NCBI RefSeq assembly: GCF_018687715.1
Contig: NC_056762.1
Span: forward strand, 20,349,364-20,413,363
Source: Carya illinoinensis
Taxonomy: Eukaryota; Streptophyta; Magnoliopsida; Fagales; Juglandaceae
Reading direction: 5' to 3'
Length of the DNA: 64,000 nt
Position numbers and translations under genes: made by a program. Each line of letters starts with the position of its first letter. The stretch's first letter is position 1. A model generated the notes under the pieces. It was not told the origin of the DNA, did no database searches, and was given only the letters and a program-made list of their open reading frames with translations. Below are positions 46,920 to 60,109 of this stretch, piece by piece.

Positions 46920-49074
46920 CTATTTGAGCGAGTGAAGAAAACGAGGAATCTTTCACCTAAATTAAGTATTATAAAATATAATGAGAATCATCCTAAATAA
47001 ATATATGGATTTTTATTTATGTTTTATGTTTATTGAATTGTGTTAATTTATTGTACATGAGATATGTTTAACATCTTTGTTCAAATATATTTATTTTTAG
47101 TATGACAACTACTTTCTACCAAACTTACGTATTCAAAACCCAAATACAAAATTAGCGCTTATCTTTGTTCAAATATTGTCAAGATTCTTGAAGTAGAAAG
47201 TGCATCATCAGATTTTGAAAGAATTATACTAAAATATCCATGTTTATAAGCCTTTGTACATGGCATAAACAAGCTTGTTATCATGTTAGGCTAAGGGCTA
47301 GTCAGAGAATGAGATGATTTGAAAATTTTGTGAATAGTAATAAGATAATTTGTAAATAGTGGTCAAATAATTTGAATTGAGTATATATTTTTTTTATTTT
47401 GAAAAAAAAAATTGAATAAAAAATATTATAAAATTAAAATATTGTTAGAATATAATTTTATAATAATATTTTTGTTTGGATATTTGAAAAAGTTGAAATT
47501 ATTTTTTATTTGAAAGTTTGAAAATGTTATAATGATTAGTTGAAACTTTTTATATTTAAATTATTTTTGGGGATAACATAAGATGAGATAAAACGAGATT
47601 AGATGAGACTTTTATGTCTCATATGAGATCCCAAACTTGTTCTAAATCAATGGCAGATTTAGAAATTTATTTATAGGGTCGAATTATTATTAAAATTTTT
47701 TTATAATATATTGTAATATATATAGTGCAAAAATATGATTAACATAACTTGAAGTAAATTTTTATCAATATATTTATCAATTAGAAACATGTGACATGCG
47801 TTTAAGTAATTAAAGATAGATAAGAGTTTTAAGACCACTAAAATACAAATATTCTTTAATTTTAAATTTTCAAATGTTTCATCTAATCATTACTAACTTT
47901 TTCAAATTTTTAAACAAAATATAAAAAATAATTCAATTTTTTTAAATTACAAAACCAAAAATAATATTAAAAAACTATACTGTAGCAATATTTTAATTTT
48001 ATAATTTTTCTATTTAATTTTTTTCTCATTTATCACAATTTTATAAAATTTTAATTGGTTTTGTAAGTATTGAGTTTTGGTAATTGGACTGACCCTAATT
48101 TTAAGCTGAGTGTAATATATAAAAATTTAACTCTTAAATTACTAAATTTATTTTAACTCAAAACCTCTTTATACGTGATATCTATAATTTTTTTAATTTA
48201 ATATTTCTTTAAATGCGAGACTCGTAATTTTTTTTTAATTTTTTATAAATATATCTAAATTTTGATTAATATCTAAATTCATATTAAGTGACATTCACAA
48301 AATTTATTCTATTATTTTAATTTATTATTATTTATAAAATTATTTTAATTTATTATTATTTATAAAATAGTCATTTCAACTCCACTTAAATTAATTCTAA
48401 AGATGAAATTAAATATTTTAACTTTTTTTTATGCTTTCAGCGTCGATAACTATAAGAGTGAGAGGAGGTTTAGAAGTCATCACATGCCAATGTTTGTCCT
48501 TTTTGGGTTGCACCATGTGAAGACAGAGGTCTGCAGCTCCATGTGAAAATAAGTATTTAAAAAAAAAAAAATTATTTATTATATCGATGAAAACAAATGA
48601 AACCTTTTAGATATATTTTATTTTTAATTATAAGGAACGGAGAAGATAACAAGACATAAATAAAGAGAATCATACTATCTTTATTGAAAATATAAGATTA
48701 CCTTAAAATGATTAGGATTTCTTAATATTGTTTTACTCAAGGAATTTTAAATTTTTAAAAAATATAAATAGCATGTACATCACACTGTATTTAATATATT
48801 TTTCATGAATTAAAACATTAAATATCACAATCTTCATATTAAATATATCTTGAAAGTGCGATAACGATTGATTTATTATAGAGAATGTCAATCCATCTAA
48901 GAAACTCACACCATCAATTGTAAATAATATAATATTTATTTTATGTATTTATCTCTCTTATTCTAAAGCGATAACATGGACAAAATCTCTCTAATTCTAA
49001 CAGCATATTCTAGTTTAAATCCGCTTCACTTCAGTGTGATATTTTATTGGACAGAAATTATAAGAGGACAAAAA
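46920..49074. other. AT-rich intergenic sequence with one MITE (47288-47642)
   Basis: No gene is seen. Segment 47288-47642 carries the recurring MITE core (GAATGAGATGATTTGAAAA ... GTTAGAATATAATTTTATAA ... AAGATGAGATAAAACGAGAT). It resembles the copies at 51.33-51.99 and 57.15-57.80 kb. The rest is T/A-rich. Confidence 0.45.
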
Positions 49075-49094
49075 GGTATATTGATAAAAGAAAT

Positions 49095-49485
49095 TGTTAA
49101 GGACGTGTTTCACCGTCACCTATCACACAGATTACCTACAACAAATGAAGAGGCGGCGCTGGTTGTCCTATGGAATCTCTGATGTCAAAGTCAGAAACAT
49201 AAAATGAGAGTAAAAGTGTATAGTAAATCAAATTAAGAATTTGTTATTTCCTATAAGCTATTTGTAGAGGTTATTTTCTTAGAGTAATAGGAGTCTAATT
49301 AGCTTTGCGAAGTTTTTTCCTTGTAGGAGTCTAAGTCATGTGAAACAGTTCCTTTCTAAGAGTAAGAGTTTATCTCCTGTTAGGAATCTGAGTCTATTTC
49401 TTCTTAAGAGAGTGAGTCGATCTGTCTTATCTCTTTTTGTTTTTATCTCTTAGTCAAAGTTGTGGGGATTCAAATATCTATTTCA
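49095..49485. mobile_element. solo LTR (391 bp) specific to copy 1
   Basis: TGTTAAGGACG...TATTTCA with a near-perfect 5-bp TSD (GAAAT 49090-49094, CAAAT 49486-49490). The matching site in copy 2 (about 55433-55445) lacks the insertion and reads AAAGAAATGATAGAG. So this is an LTR that arrived after the duplication, or was lost precisely from the other copy. The 68-residue ORF overlapping it is not a gene. Confidence 0.7.
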
Positions 49486-52400
49486 CAAATGATAGAGCTA
49501 CAAAAAAATGTATACTTATTTTGTACATAAGTTTTTTTTTTTTAATTTTCATTACTTAAGGATTAATAAAGTATTTTTTTAACAATTTTTTTATTTTTAA
49601 AAATATTCAAATGGGTTTATAAAAATGTTTAAAAAAATAGAAAAAAAAAGGTTCATACTATTCAGTCGAAAAAAGATGTAGAATTTTCGGTAACCCTAAC
49701 ACCACTCTATTGATAAAATAAAATATTTTTATAGTTTACAAAATTTATTTATTTTTTAAAATATTATATTGTTGAAAAGGGAAGAAAAGGTTGACTTTCC
49801 TCTTACTGATTACATTGACCTTAGGAATAAAAGTCTGCCAAGAACTTTTAAATAACTTATCTTTGAAATAGTTGGATAAAATATAGTCGTCGCAACATTA
49901 TTTATTCAATTAAAGCCCATTTTGTCGTAATTTGATATCTCAATATCTTCATTTATTTAATTAGTTAATCTTACCGTAGTCTATTTTTCTCTCTCTTTGC
50001 TTTGCCGAGTCTTTTGCGTGGCTGATGGGTTAACTTGATGGACAGCACGAGAGGGTTTGGCATTGGACCGACCAAAGATAATTAAATAATGTAATTTTAC
50101 TGTTTAATAAAGGATGATTATGTCCCTCCACTGATACCTTTTAGTATTTGTTGTATGCGTGAACTTTAATCATGTAATTTAGAATATACAAGTAAGTTTC
50201 AAGTGCCCATGTCGGTTGGAAGTCCCTTGATTCCTTAAAAAAATGCTAGATTTGATTCTCATTGCCTTTTAGAATTACCTTCTTCATAGCTATTATGCTG
50301 TTGTTTAATGTTTTGAGATTGTGGATTTGATTGCATTCTATCTCATTTTATTCTCACCAATACGCAGGCTTCACAAGTAAATATGGCCAATTTTCTTTAA
50401 GAAAAATGCTGAAGTGTCCCCTCCCTACACTTTGGCGTTTCTATCATTTATTTTAAGAATATGGGCACGAAACACTGCAATCAATACAATGGTGCTTTTG
50501 TATGGAGCACCTCACCCTTTCTCTTGTATTTCTAATATAATATTAATACACTTTGATTAAAAATAACTATTCTGATTGCATTCTATATTGAAGAAAAATG
50601 TTCCCAATGTCCTGCAACATTAATTTGGGAGCCCCCACCATATACCAACATCATAAAGATCACTACTAACGAGATGAGTTTGCCAATGGAGGTGGGTGGA
50701 GATTGATTATGCAAATGTAGACTTTAAACGTGAAAAGGGGATGTAGATATTGCAGTAGTAAACAATAGGAGATCTGGCTTAAAGGTGTCCCCTATTCTAG
50801 AATTGAAACTTTTCTTGAATATTTCAACAGAAATGGTTATACAAGAGAACAATATTTCATTAAACAGCTATAATGATTCAGTTACCGTCAAGTGTAATGC
50901 TAAACACCGGAGTGAATCCCTAGTCATCATAATTCTAAACTTGTAGCATAGGTACACAATCTCATATGCGTGCATTTCAAGCATATAGGTTTTGAAAGAA
51001 GGAAACACGCATTATTTATGGAGAAAAGAGGAATCATACGTGAAGTGTGAATAATTAGGAACCACACATGAAATCAGAGAGCATCATAGAAAAAGCCCAT
51101 GAGATCATATTCTTTTCTTCTCTTGCCAATTCTCTTATAATCTACACCAACGCTCCAAAATCCATGTCAAAGCCTCATCTCCAAGAGACCAGATTTTATA
51201 AGGAATTAAAAATCATGATTAATATTATTATAAAGTTTATACACCACGTACCATCCACGTGGGATAATTTGAATATAACTTTTTGAATATTATTTAAGAA
51301 TTGGCAAGAGAAGAGAATTGTTTGAATTTAGGTGCGGTTTGGATAGTGAGTTAAAATGAGATGAGTTGAGAATAAATTTAAAAGTTAAATAAAATATTAT
51401 TAGACTATTATTTTTTAATATTATCAATTTGAGATTTGAAAAAACTGAATTGTTTCTTATATTTTGTTTGAATATAATTTTTATTTTAAAGTTTGTAAAA
51501 ATCGTATTGATTTTTGTATTTAAGTAATGATTAGATGAAAAATTTAAAATTTGAAAGAAAAAAGTATGTTATGATTGAATGATATTTGAGAATGAAATGA
51601 AATAAGAATTCTATGAATGAAATGCCTGTTTGGATAATGAGATGGTATGAAAATTTTGTGAATAGCAGCGAAATAATTTGGATTAAGATATTTGATTGGA
51701 TCTTGGGAAACAAGAGAGAAAAAGTTGAACAAAAATATTATAAAGTTAAAAAATTGTTTCAATATAATTCTTTAATATTATTTTTATTTTGAAAAGTGAA
51801 AAAATTGTATTATTTTTTGTATTTTATTTGAAAGTTTGAAAATGTTACAATAATTAAGTAATGATTAAATGAAAATGTTGAAAATTTGAAATTGAAAAAT
51901 CTTGTAAATTTGAGTGATATTTAAGAAAAAAATTATGTAAAATTTTGAGATGAGATGAGATTCTCATTTTCCAAATATGGCCCAAGTGTTTTGTTGACAT
52001 TCTCAGCTTAAGAGTATATTTTTTTTTTCTCATTTTCTTTCTTTATCATTTTTACACTCAAGCCATATATTGCCCCAAGCACAGGCTTGTACATACTTTC
52101 GAACCGGTTGAGTTTGGATGTTGGGATGAGTTGAGTTGAGTTGAGTTGAATAAATATTGTTATGATTTTTTTTTTAAATATTATGAGTGTGTTGGGATTT
52201 GAAAAAGTTAAATTTGAAATTATATTTTATATAGAAATTTGAAAAAGGTGTATGGGGATTTGAAAAAGGTGTATGGGGATTTGAAAAAGTTAAATTTTTT
52301 ATTATATTTTATATAGAAATTTAAAAAAGTGTATGGAGATTTGAAAAATGTGTAATGATGAGATGAAGTGAGTTGAGGAGGGTAGTACTACTATTTAATA

Positions 52401-53624
52401 TTTTATCATTATTTTTAACTTATTTTTCATTACTTTTTATTATTATTAAATATTTTACTATTACTTTTTCACCACTTTCTCACTAATATTTACAGATTAT
52501 TTGAGATCAAATTACTACTCAAACGTAGCCTAAACCTTATATGTTATGAAAATACAGCTTTGCCCTTAACTCTCGACTTGATTATGATTTTGGCATTAAT
52601 TTCTCATTATTTGCATTTTAGCTTCTAGACTTTACTAAAATTTTGATTTAGCCCCATTTTCTACACTTTTATCATAAATCATTTTCATTATATTTCTTAC
52701 CATTCTTCTGATTGTTTTGTAAGAAAATTAATTTAAACTCCTTTAAAACTACATGGGCCGAATTCCACACTAAATTTTATATTTTGTTATGTTTTTAAAT
52801 CCTTATATTTATCAAATATTTAAATTTCATTATAGTACTAATTAATTTGATTACCCATTTCATTATATTATACAATTTTACAAAACCAATAAGAATTCTA
52901 AATTTTCAACCCCTAGCCAAAACCCTAAAGCCTCATTTTGTTATATAGTTAAGATGAAATGAGATAGATATTTTGTTAAAAGTTGAATAAAATATTGTTA
53001 TAATTTAATTTTTTAATATTATTTTTATTTTAAGATATGAAAAAATTAATTAATTTTTTTTAAAATGTGGGAGTATGGAAAAATTGCAATAATTATATTA
53101 GATGAGATGAAATAGTTTACTTTTATTAACCAAACCAGCCCTTAACCTTTATGGCGTCTTCAATTTTATTCACTTAATTACATGATTTATTAACTAAAAT
53201 CTTTCAAACCTAATTTAAATCTCTTGGCCGAACCCCTATAATCAAAGCAACTCGCACGCTTCAAATATCACACATTCATCATATATAATATGGTTCTTCA
53301 AATTAAAATATCAATTCACATATTTATGGGCTTATAGTCCAACTGAACCCTATATGCAATTTTCTCCGAGCCTCTTTATCTCTGTAGAAAAGACCAAAAA
53401 AAAAAAAAAAAAAGAAATTTAATGGTAAGATTTGTTAAAATAGGAGACATTACTCGTTTCTTTAATTTCAATTAAATCATTATTAATTGTTTATGAAAAT
53501 GTAGATTTTAAACATGAAAGTGGATGTAAATACAGGAAACATTACAAGGTCTGACGTAAGGTATAATAAACAGTACTTGAATATCTCAACAGAATGGATT
53601 GGTTATACAAGTGAACAAAACTTA

Positions 53625-54252
53625 GGGTCTATTTAAGATTGCGGTGGAAGGTCTAAAAAGTGCGATAGAACGGTATAAAGTGCTTATATGATAAAATTTA
53701 TTCATTTGATAGTTTTATATTAAAGTACTTCTAAACCAAGAAAAAACAGAAAATAACGTTTCAACAAAAGTACCAAAGTGATGCTTTTTGTCAGAAACAC
53801 TTCAAGAAAAGCAATCCCTATTTTACCGTGCTATGTACATTACGAAAAGACCCTCACCATTTTAGCACAATGACAACTTTGCCAATCTATATTTTTTTAT
53901 TATTTTCGTATAATCTACTCAAGACTTTACCTATCAATATTTTTTATTCTTCTCCTATCGCTTATGCATCGTTGAAGAAATTTTCTTTTCATTATAATTA
54001 TTGAAAAATCTATTCAACTATTTTTGTTATTATTTTATTATAATATTTTATTTTTATCAAATATATGCCATTTTATGTCAAAAAGTACTTTTTAAATTTA
54101 TTTCCAAACAAATTAATATGTTTAAAAGTGCTATAGACATAAGAATCCTAAATAATAAATAGCTTTTTAATAATAGAGCTTATTGCATTAATCTCTAAGT
54201 TATAAACTTTAAATTAAAAGTAATATTTTCTACCACAACTCTAAATATGTAC
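53625..54252. mobile_element. Tourist-like MITE specific to copy 1, TTA TSD
   Basis: GGGTCTATTTAAGATTGCGG at the left end is loosely inverted with the right end. TTA flanks it at 53622-53624 and 54253-54255. The homologous site at 61.49-61.51 kb has no insertion (AAAACTAAATAATTTTGG). The 628-bp core is AT-rich and non-coding. Confidence 0.65.
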
Positions 54253-55412
54253 TTAATAATTTTGGAGAAGCTCTTTTACCTCCATAGATGGGCCAACTAT
54301 ACCGAGTAAGAGGCTTATTCCTAATGAGTTAGGAAGCTACAGGTGCATCGTACATTTCCATCGTACCACCCAATGATAATAATATAATAACTGTCGCCAA
54401 TCTTGATATCTATTCTTAAGGAAACAATGAGCTATTCGAGACGTTTATTCTCAATATGTTATCATTTTCTTCTTAAAGCATACCTTGAGGTAATTAAGAC
54501 CTTGAGATGTGGGTAAAGGATTAAACCAACCTTATAAGCAATAATCCACCCCTATATAAAGGACCAACGTTAGCAGTTCAAGGTAAGATCCAGATCTCTT
54601 ATTGCGAAGCAATATACACATATTTCTAACTTAGATATCGGATATGCAAAGGCACACAAGGCCACCCACTTTCCTTGTCATAGGTTAGCGGTCGAGATTA
54701 GTTAATAATGAAACACGTCCAAAACAAATTCAAACAAAGATAAAAGCTCAGTTAATGTAATCCAGAGTCAACCCCTGGTCATCACAATTCTAAGATTCAT
54801 GCAAAGGTTCACAAAATTTGATACCCATGTACTTAAGAGATTTCATCCCTGAATATTAATCTATCCATTCTTGGCACAAGATTGCTTTTGTAATCAACGA
54901 TTTTTTTTTTTTTTTTTTTTTTATTTTTATTTTAAGGAATTTCTACTTTTCAATTAAGGAACTCGATTCTATGTCCTTTATTCCTACATAGAATCTGCAC
55001 ATTTTCAGGTGTGGTGCAGCACCCATGAACAAAGGCCATGGCATGGTTTTATTTTCTTCTCGTCCCGGTGTAAGAAGGGCAGGGGGTGGATTAGTTAGGA
55101 AGACATAATTTAGCCTAGAATGCAAGTTACTATCGTCATCCAGTCATAATAATCGATGCCAAAATCACAAATTTCTGATTTGTGTTCAATTTTTTTAAGA
55201 TGTTCTACATGGAGTGCACGGCTGCATGATGTTGAAGTAGACAGAAATTTAAATTATGGAAGCGAAGCATAATCTGAATATGCAAAGAATCCTAGTGACC
55301 TTTAGATACTTGCAAAGAATAAAAAGGAAAAGTGAGATGCATCAACCTGTACGTTGCAAGCAAACTTATCGACTTGGAGGGATGGCTCGGTCACCTCTTC
55401 CGGTTTACTTAT

Positions 55413-58400
55413 CAAAAAGGTATATTGATAAAAGAAATGATAGAGATACGAACAAAATGTATACTTATTTTGTGCAGAATTTGTTTTTTAATTTTTATTA
55501 CTTAATGATGAATAAAGTATTTTTTTAATGATTTAATGATTTTTTTTTTATTTTTAAAAATATTTAAATGGGTTTATAAAAATATTTTAAAAAAATAGAA
55601 ACAAAAGAAAAAAGTTCATACTATTCAGTCGAAAAAAAATGTAGAATTTTCGGTACCCCTAACACCATTCTATTGATAAAATAAAATATTTTTATAGTTT
55701 ACAAAATTTATTTATTTTTTAAAATATTATATTGTTGAAAAGGGAAGAAAAGGTTGACTTTCCTCTTACTGATTACATTGACCTTAGGAATAAAAGTCTG
55801 CCAAGAACTTTTAAATAACTTATCTTTGAAATAGTTGGATAAAATATAGTCGTCGGAACATTATTTATTCAATTAAAGCCCATTTTGTCGTAATTTCATA
55901 TCTCATTATCTTCATTTATTTAATTAGTTAATCTTACCGTATATAGTCTATTTTTCTTTCTCTTTGCTTCGCCGAGTCTTTTGCGTGGCTGATAGGTGAA
56001 CTTTATGGTGAGCACGAGAGGGTTCGGCATTGGACCGACCAAAGATAATTAAATAATGTAATTTTACTGTTTAATAAAGGATGATTATGTCCCTTCACTG
56101 ATACCTTTTTAGTATTTGTTGTATGCGTGAACTTTAATCATGTAATTTAGAATATACAAGTAAGTTTCAAGTGCCTATGTCGGTTGGAAGTCCCTTGATT
56201 CCTTAAAAAAAATGCTAGATTTGATTCTCATTGCCTTTTAGAATTACCTTCTTCATAGCTATTATGCTGTTGTTTAATGTTTTGAGATTGTGGATTTGAT
56301 TGCATTCTATCTCATTTTATCCTCACGAATACGCAGGCTTCACAAGTAAATATAGCCAATTTTCTTTAAGAAAAATGCTAAAGTGTTTCCTCCCTACACT
56401 TTGGCATTTTTATCATTTATTTTAAGAATATGGGCACGAAACTACACTTCTTTTATCATTTATTTTATTTTAAGATCACGACTAACGAGATTTGTTTGCC
56501 AATGGAGGTGGGTGGAGATTGATTATGCAAACGTAGACTTTAAACGTGAAAAGGGGATGTAGATATTGCAGTAGTAAACAAAAGGAGATCTGGTTTAAAG
56601 GTATCCCCTATTCTAGAATTGAAACTTTTCTTGAATATTTCAACAGAAATGGTTATACAAGAGAACAAGTATTTCATCAAACAGCTATAATGATTCAGTT
56701 ACCGTAAAGTGTAATGCTAAAGTCCGGAGTGAATCCCTAGTCATCATAATTCTAAACTTGTAGCATAGGTACACAATCTCATATGCGTGCATTTCAAGCA
56801 TATAGGTTTTGAAAGAAGGAAACATGCATTATTTTCTGGAGAAAAGAGGAATCATTCGTGAAGTGTGAATAATTAGGAACTACACATGAAAGCAGAGAGC
56901 ATCATAGAAAAAGCCGATGAGATCATATTCTTTTCTTCTCTTGCCAATTCTCTTATAATCTACACCAGATGCTCCAAAATCCATGTCAAAGCCTCATATC
57001 AAAGAGACCGGATTTTATAAGGAATTAAAAATCATGATTAATATTATTATAAAGCTTATACACCACGTACCATCCACGTGACATAATTTGAATATAACTT
57101 TTTGAATATTATTTAAGAATTGGCAAGAGAAGAGAATTGTTTGAATTTAGGTGTGGTTTGGATAGTGAGTTAAAATGAGATGAGTTGAGAATAAATTTGA
57201 AAGTTGAATAAAATATTGTTAGAATATTATTTTTTAATATTATTATTTTGAGATTTGAAAAAATTAAATTATTTATTATATTTTGTTTGAATATAATTTT
57301 TGTTTTAAAGTTTGTAAAAGTCGTATTGATTTTTATATTTAAGTAATGATTAGATGAAAAGTTTAAAATTTAAAATAAATAAGTATGTTACGTTTAAATG
57401 ATGTTTGAGAATGAAATGAGATGATAATTCTATGAATGAGATGCCTGTTTGGATAATGAGATAAGATGAAAATTCTGTGAATAGTAACAAAATGGTTTGG
57501 GTTAAAATGTCTAATTGAGTTTTGGAAAATGAGAGAGAAAAAGTTGAACATAAATATTATAAAATTAAAAAATCGTTTAAATATAATTCTTTAATATTAT
57601 TTTTGTCTTAAAAATTGAAAAGATTGTATTATTTTTTATATTTTGTTTAGAAGTTTAGAAATATTATAACAATTAAATAATGATTAGATGAAAATGTTGA
57701 AAATTTGAAATTAAAAAATATTTTATATTTAAGTGACATTTAGGAAGAAGATTATAAAAAATTTTGAGATGAGATGAAATTCTCATTTCCGAAATATGGC
57801 CTCTAAGAGTCTAAGTGTTTTGTTGACATTCTCAGCTTAGAGTGTTTATTTTCCTTTTTCTTTCTTTTGCATTTTACACTAAGCCAGATTGTCCTGGGCT
57901 GAGGCTCATAAATATTTTCTCTAAGGCTGCGTTTGGATAGTACTAATATTTAATATGTTATCATTACTTTTCATTACTTTTTACTACTATCTACTACTAT
58001 TAAATATTTGTCATTACTTTTTCAATACACAAATCATTTGAGATCAAATCACTACTCTAACGTAGCCTAAACCTTATATGTTATGAAAATACAGCTTTGC
58101 CCTTAACTCTCGACTTGATTATGATTTTGGCATTAATTTCTCATTATTTGCATTTTAGCCTCTAGACTTTACTAAAAGTTTGATTTACGCCCATTTTCTA
58201 CACTTTTATTGCAAATAATTTTCTTTATATTGCTTGCCCATTCTTATGATTGTTTTGTAAGAAAATTAATTTAAACTCCTTTAAAACTACATGGGCCGAA
58301 TTCCACACTAAATTTTGTATTTTGTTATGTTTTTACATCCTTATATTTACTAAATCTTTACATTTCATTATAGTACTAATTTGATTGCCCATTTCATTAT

Positions 58401-58620
58401 ATTATACAATTTTACAAAACCAATAAGAATTCTAAATTTTCAAACCCTAGCCAAAACCCTTTGGTTATATAGTTAAGATGAAATGAGATAGATATTTTAT
58501 TAAAAGTTGAATAAAATATTATTATAATTTAATTTTTTAATATTATTTTTATTTTGAGATATTAAAAAATTAATTAATTTTTTTTAAAATGTGGGAGTAT
58601 GGAAAAAAAAGGAAATTTAA
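55413..58620. repeat. Copy 2 (partial) of the segmental duplication
   Basis: Begins at AAAAAGGTATATTGATAAAAGA, the same word that opens copy 1 at 49070-49090, directly after CTCGGTCACCTCTTCC, the end of copy 1. It covers the first half of the unit, then stops at the copia remnant near 58.62 kb. It carries MITE relics at 57153-57800 and 57923-58069. It lacks about 170 bp present in copy 1 at 50.47-50.64 kb. Confidence 0.8.
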
Positions 58621-58639
58621 TGGTAACAGAGACAGAATA

Positions 58640-60109
58640 TTGAGCACTAAGAAATCTTGATTCTAAAACGATATCAGAATAACTCCTTAAAAAAAAATGA
58701 ATCTCTGCTCCTATCATAAGAGCAACATCCTCAGGTTAGTAAAAAGAAGGACAAAGCATCTCTATTGCTTCACAACGTCTCTCGTGAAGCATCTCTCTAT
58801 AAGGACAAGAAATGTAGCATCATAACCCTGCGGCGTCTGACAGCTCTAGAAAAGCTGTAAAATCTTGCGGTGCTTGTCTGTTCTAAAAAGATAGCCATCG
58901 TTTTTGTTGAATATGGAGGTTGGCAGCTTAATTTTGATAATTTCTCCACTAACTATGTTATTTACAAAAATTTCAGAAGAGCACAACTCTAGAAGAGTAG
59001 TGAATTTAATGTTAAAACAATTTTGAATCAATATGGTGAATTTATTTACCAAAATATTACCAACTGCATAATTTAAATAGTTGGTACACAATATTGAGAT
59101 GCATCAACACAAAGACCTTTCACTATAAAGTATTGAAGCACTTTTATATGGACAAAGCTCATCCCCTGAGTACTCCAATGATAGTTCGACCATTTGATAA
59201 GCAGAAAGATCCATTTCGTCCCTATGAAGACGATGAAGAAATTCTTGGTCCTGAAGTACCTTATCTCAGTGCAATTGAAACCTTGATGTATCTTGCAAAT
59301 TGCACTCGGTCTGATATTATATTTTCAGTTAATTTACTTGCAAGATATAGTTCCGCACCAACTCGAAGACATTGAAATGGTATTAAACATGTCATTTATT
59401 ACCTCCGAGGTACGATTGATATGTGATTATTTTATCAACATGGATCAAGTTCACAATTAGTTGGATATGCGGATGCAGGTTATCTTTCAGATCCACACAA
59501 AGAAATCATTGCAATTCATGAGAAATGTGAAATTCTTGTCAAGTAGATACGGTCAAGTGATAATCTAGTAGATTTATTCACTAAAATATTACTAACTGCA
59601 ACATTTAAGAAGATTGTGCAGAACATTAGAATGCAGAGACTTGAAGACCTATTATCATGCACTTTTCAGGAGAAGTAATGTCTTGAAAATTTGTGCTGAT
59701 TGTACTCTTTTTCCTTTGCTAAGGTTTTATCCCACTGGATTTTCCTTTGCAAGATTTTAACAAGACAATCTTAAAGCACTTGACGATATACATGAATATT
59801 GTACTCTTTTTCCTTTGCCATTGGTTTTTTTCCACTGAGCTTTTCCTTGACAAGGTTTTAACGAGTCATATTTTTTATGTATGGTCATCCAAAGGGAGAG
59901 TATTATAAACTTATTTGTATGACTGTACATAGCCATCAATTAAGACTATTTAGCCATCAATTAAAACTTAAGCTATACTTACTCCTTTGCACTCCTATAT
60001 ATATGTATCATTCACTTATATATGATCAAGTTTTGTATTAAATAACAACTCTTTTTCTTACAATAGCCTCCCTCCCTTATAATATCATTTATCTCTTAAT
60101 TTCATAACA
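58640..60109 (+). pseudogene. scrambled Ty1/copia remnant with 3' LTR
   Basis: 59094-59375 encodes the RT-RNase H junction of a copia Pol (PLSTPMIVRPFDKQKDPFRP ... YLSAIETLMYLANCTRSDII ... RYSSAPTRRH). This continues with gaps to GYADAGYLSDPHK and, after an internal deletion, QxIRSSDNLVDLFTKI-type sequence near 59570. A second, disordered copy of that C-terminal LFTKILPTA region lies upstream at 59035-59090, so the remnant is rearranged. A 3' LTR-like segment 59901-60109 (TATTATAAAC...CATAACA) follows a PPT-like AAAGGGAGAG. No 5' LTR is seen. It sits between copies 2 and 3 of the local duplication. Confidence 0.7.

Larger units (their letters stand above)
49076..55412. repeat. Copy 1 of a local segmental duplication (about 6.3 kb)
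   Basis: 49.5-52.0 kb matches 55.45-57.83 kb. About 52.53-53.14 kb matches both 58.04-58.60 and 60.37-60.98 kb. 53.14-55.40 kb matches 60.97-62.65 kb. Identity in ungapped stretches is very high (about 95-98% by eye, for example around 49.77 and 55.74 kb). Copy 1 contains extra insertions (49095-49485 and 53625-54252) absent from the other copies. No protein-coding gene is recognised in it; MITE relics lie at 51331-51985, 52112-52534 and 52925-53145. Confidence 0.85.
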
